From the NCBI GenBank assembly GCA_022600235.1, contig JAHZKS010000108.1:1-8514 (forward strand): a stretch of 8,514 bases of DNA. Direction: 5' to 3'. The stretch's first letter is position 1. Each line of letters starts with the position of its first letter. This document shows, piece after piece, positions 6,376 to 8,514 of this stretch. Under the pieces are notes generated by a model that saw only the letters and a list, made by a program, of their open reading frames with translations, was not told where the DNA came from and did not search any database. The translations under genes were made by a program, and so were the position numbers. The DNA is from Alphaproteobacteria bacterium (GTDB taxonomy: Bacteria > Pseudomonadota > Alphaproteobacteria > Rickettsiales > JABSSG01).

Positions 6376-7622
6376 TGGTTTTTTTGTTCAAACACACAGT
6401 TAGGTTATTAGGAATAATCCAAAAACCTCTAACTGTATATTTTAAATGCAAAAAAATTCGTATCAAATATATTAAGGATATAAAGTTCGACAAAATCCTT
6501 ACAGGATATAATAATAAGAGCTCAAATAAGAATAAACAGAATTACTTTTCTTCTTTTTTTGAGAAACATCTTTGCAAAAATGATTCAAATAGGCTCCTAG
6601 GACTTAAGATTCTAACAAATATCCTATATGTTCCTGCTTCTGAATTAGCACTTAAAAGAAATACTTTGTATTTATCTGAGAGCATTGAATTGGAACAAGG
6701 ATCGTTAACCCCAGAGATACTTTTCTCTAACTCAAGAGATTTACTATTTAAAGTAAGTGAAAAATTACAATACGCGACAATATCAAAAAAATATTATAAT
6801 CAAAAGAATAAAGAGCAAAAAGGAATTAATTTATTACACTCTATAAATAACTACTGGCACTTTTGCATGGAGCAAGCGCCTAAAATTTTAATTGCACAAC
6901 GTTTACAAATACCATGTACGGTACCCTTGCTAGTACCAGACAATTTGCACCCAAATTTATATCAAATTATTGATATTTTAAACCAAGGAAGATTTAAAAG
7001 AAAACTTATTAAAATAACTACTGATTTAAATATTCCAGAAACTATAAAAATAAAGAATTCATATCATATATCTGATCACTTAAATATACAAACTCACTAT
7101 CGCAAAGAAAAAATCATTACACCCGATTTATTTAAAAAACAACAGCTTAACATTAACCCATACCCAATTAGAGACTTTGTCAAAACGATATTTAATTATT
7201 ATAAAATCACCCCTTCCCCTAATAAAAACATCAAATTATTTTTAAAACGCGAATCAGGTTTTCGAATAGCAAAGGATCAAGAAAAGTTAGAAAAATTCCT
7301 TTTAGAAAAAGGCTTTACTTCATTCAACCCAACAAATTTAACCCTTGAAGAACAGGTTAGAATTTGTTCTCAAGCTTCTATTTTTATTGGCTTTTCAGGC
7401 GCCGGGTTTACAAATTCTATTTTTCTTCCCGAACTATCTAAAAAGGTACTTTTTGCAAATCGTACATTCCTTCATCTGGTATCTTTCTGGAATGTATTGT
7501 TAAATAACCTTCATGTTCTAGACAATGGCTTTAAAGAAACAACATTTGATAAAATTCATGGAAAACCATACTTAACAAAAAGAAACTGGAAAGATTTAGA
7601 GACAATTCTAGAAAATATATAA
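6375..7622 (+). CDS. Glycosyltransferase family 61 (DUF563) protein
   Basis: 415 residues. The C-terminal two thirds carry the GT61/DUF563 landmarks: NYWHFCMEQAPKIL at about 159-172 (the family's Y-H-W...P-K/R element), FLKRESGFR at 289-297, EEQVRICSQASIFIGFSGAG at 325-344, and FTNSIFLP just after it. Members transfer sugars to glycoprotein or bacterial surface-polysaccharide acceptors. The family's common GPHGAG is GFSGAG here, with Ser341 in place of His; I believe Ser also occurs in some bacterial relatives, so this is not a sign of inactivity by itself. The N-terminal 100 residues are Lys-rich and unassigned. The ATG overlaps the formyltransferase stop (TAATG) with no good ribosome site, so translation probably depends on coupling. 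Base content is low: a hand count of 6421-6480 gives 12 G/C in 60. Donor and acceptor are unknown. Confidence 0.82.
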   Translation: MVFLFKHTVRLLGIIQKPLTVYFKCKKIRIKYIKDIKFDKILTGYNNKSSNKNKQNYFSSFFEKHLCKNDSNRLLGLKILTNILYVPASELALKRNTLYLSESIELEQGSLTPEILFSNSRDLLFKVSEKLQYATISKKYYNQKNKEQKGINLLHSINNYWHFCMEQAPKILIAQRLQIPCTVPLLVPDNLHPNLYQIIDILNQGRFKRKLIKITTDLNIPETIKIKNSYHISDHLNIQTHYRKEKIITPDLFKKQQLNINPYPIRDFVKTIFNYYKITPSPNKNIKLFLKRESGFRIAKDQEKLEKFLLEKGFTSFNPTNLTLEEQVRICSQASIFIGFSGAGFTNSIFLPELSKKVLFANRTFLHLVSFWNVLLNNLHVLDNGFKETTFDKIHGKPYLTKRNWKDLETILENI

Positions 7623-7676
7623 TAAATTTATTAAAGATAAAAAGAATAGGTTAAAGACTTCTTGGACATCCTTTTT

Positions 7677-7694
7677 GATCTTCTTTTTAAGATC
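7677..7694 (+). terminator. Weak inverted repeat after the glycosyltransferase gene
   Basis: GATCTT and AAGATC form a six-base-pair stem around a CTTTTT loop. The bases after it (CCTTTAGTTT) hold only a broken T run and the stem is AT-rich, so termination would be inefficient at best. It could simply be chance in this 149-base gap. Confidence 0.2.
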
Positions 7695-7714
7695 CTTTAG
7701 TTTATCAAAACTAA

Positions 7715-7743
7715 TTGACTTTTTTTACTATATAACCAAGAAT
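7715..7743 (+). promoter_or_regulatory. Candidate promoter for the MBOAT gene
   Basis: TTGACT (7715-7720, five of six) is followed after exactly 17 bases by AAGAAT (7738-7743, four of six), ending 28 bases before the ATG at 7772. The -10 is weak. It would allow the MBOAT gene to be transcribed apart from the two genes upstream. Confidence 0.3.
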
Positions 7744-7771
7744 GATCGAATAATATACAACGTCATATAAA

Positions 7772-8514
7772 ATGCTTTTCTACTCGTTTGAGTTTCTATT
7801 TATTTTCCTGCCAGTAACATTGGCTGGTTATTGGATAATATGCGGTTTATCTCATAACAATAAAATATCAATATCATGGCTAGTACTTTGTTCTGTAGTT
7901 TTTTATGGAATGTGGAATATTTCTTATGTTTCTCTGATTATTTGCTCCATAATATTTAACTACTATTCTGGTGTTCTACTACAAAGAATCAAGTCATTAA
8001 GAAAGCGTTTATTGATTTTTAGCATATCTGCCAATCTATCTCTTTTAGCATATTATAAATACGCTAACTTCTTTATTGATAATGTTAATAACATTGCAAA
8101 TACTGATATAACTCTTTGCACAATTATACTTCCTTTAGCAATATCATTCTTCACCTTCCAGCAAATAAGTTGGTTAGTTGATAGCTACAAAAATATTGTA
8201 AATACTAGAACAGAAGGATTATGGAGATATGCTCTCTTTGTTACATTCTTTCCTCAATTAATAGCAGGACCAATTGTGCATCACAGTGAAATGATGCCAC
8301 AGTTTAGTGAAAAAAATAACTTCCATATCAATTGGAAGAATATCAACATAGGTTTAACCATATTTATATTTGGCTTATTTAAAAAAATTGTTCTTGCTGA
8401 TAACTTATCACCTTTTGTCAATAATATCTTTAATGATTCACTGAATAACAATAATATCCATATTTTGGACTCTTGGATAGGAATGTTCGCATACACATTT
8501 CAGCTTTATTTTGA
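7772..8514 (+). CDS. MBOAT-family O-acyltransferase (AlgI-like), N-terminal part cut by right edge
   Basis: The frame stays open from the ATG at 7772 to the window end (247 codons plus two bases). The start MLFYSFEFLFIFLPVTLAGYW fits the AlgI-type N-terminus, and an in-frame stop lies at 7751-7753, so this is the first ATG. Further family features are repeated hydrophobic spans, LAYYKYANFF (92-101), LPLAISFFTFQQISWLVDSY (120-139), FFPQLIAGPIVHHSEM (159-174), GLFKKIVLADNL (201-212) and FAYTFQLYF at the edge. Such proteins are inner-membrane acyltransferases that acetylate or otherwise acylate exported polysaccharides, usually with an SGNH/AlgJ-type partner encoded next door. The catalytic His region lies beyond the edge and cannot be checked. 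It is 149 bases after the GT61 gene on the same strand and probably belongs to the same glycan cluster. No clear ribosome site is seen. Confidence 0.88.
   Translation, partial: MLFYSFEFLFIFLPVTLAGYWIICGLSHNNKISISWLVLCSVVFYGMWNISYVSLIICSIIFNYYSGVLLQRIKSLRKRLLIFSISANLSLLAYYKYANFFIDNVNNIANTDITLCTIILPLAISFFTFQQISWLVDSYKNIVNTRTEGLWRYALFVTFFPQLIAGPIVHHSEMMPQFSEKNNFHINWKNINIGLTIFIFGLFKKIVLADNLSPFVNNIFNDSLNNNNIHILDSWIGMFAYTFQLYF

Noticed and set aside
8281..8496. Open frame of 71 codons on the minus strand
   Set aside because: Antisense to the clear MBOAT coding frame, which has conserved family motifs across the same bases.
1..8514. CRISPR arrays, insertion sequences, integrases, riboswitches
   Set aside because: Read for repeated spacers, transposase motifs, terminal repeats and long structured leaders; none seen.

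Overview
The window looks like a piece of chromosome from an AT-rich Gram-negative bacterium. An alphaproteobacterium of the Rickettsiales/Holosporales kind, or another small-genome lineage, is the best guess. The reasons are a TatA with the FGAGKLP-type hinge that I recall from Rickettsiales, an ExoD-family protein, short intergenic gaps and strong A/T bias. This placement is an inference from remembered family features and no search was run. A kinase for peptidoglycan recycling at the left edge implies that the organism still makes or recycles a cell wall.

Left half (1-3301, minus strand): an ordinary housekeeping run, transcribed right to left in the order ettA - tatA - exoD-like - sodB - anmK (partial). 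It holds a translation-throttle ABC-F ATPase, the small Tat translocase subunit, an ExoD-family membrane protein, an iron-type superoxide dismutase with an unusual N-terminal extension, and the first 19 codons of anhydro-N-acetylmuramic acid kinase, which starts at TTG. The last four genes lie 5-15 bases apart. A good promoter sits before ettA and a weaker candidate before tatA. The tatA and anmK genes are short or edge-truncated and were found by direct translation.

Middle (3302-5364, plus strand): a divergent intergenic region, then two overlapping genes that I do not recognise. One encodes a 466-residue helical protein with a very basic tail, and the other a 122-residue acidic protein. Their opposite charges and TAATG overlap suggest two partners made together. 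A complete tRNA-Asn (GTT) follows.

Right part (5365-8514, plus strand): the start of a surface-glycan cluster with a formyltransferase-fold enzyme, a GT61/DUF563 glycosyltransferase and an AlgI-like MBOAT O-acyltransferase cut by the right edge. The first two overlap by one base (TAATG). Just before that overlap is an A AAA AAG heptamer in exactly the phase that would join the two reading frames after a -1 shift. Together these genes would build and decorate (N-formylate, O-acylate) an envelope sugar.

No stretch longer than 300 bases lacks a gene. I see no insertion sequence, integrase, CRISPR array or rRNA. The least ordinary parts are the unknown gene pair (3452-5220) and the formyltransferase/glycosyltransferase junction (6361-6377).
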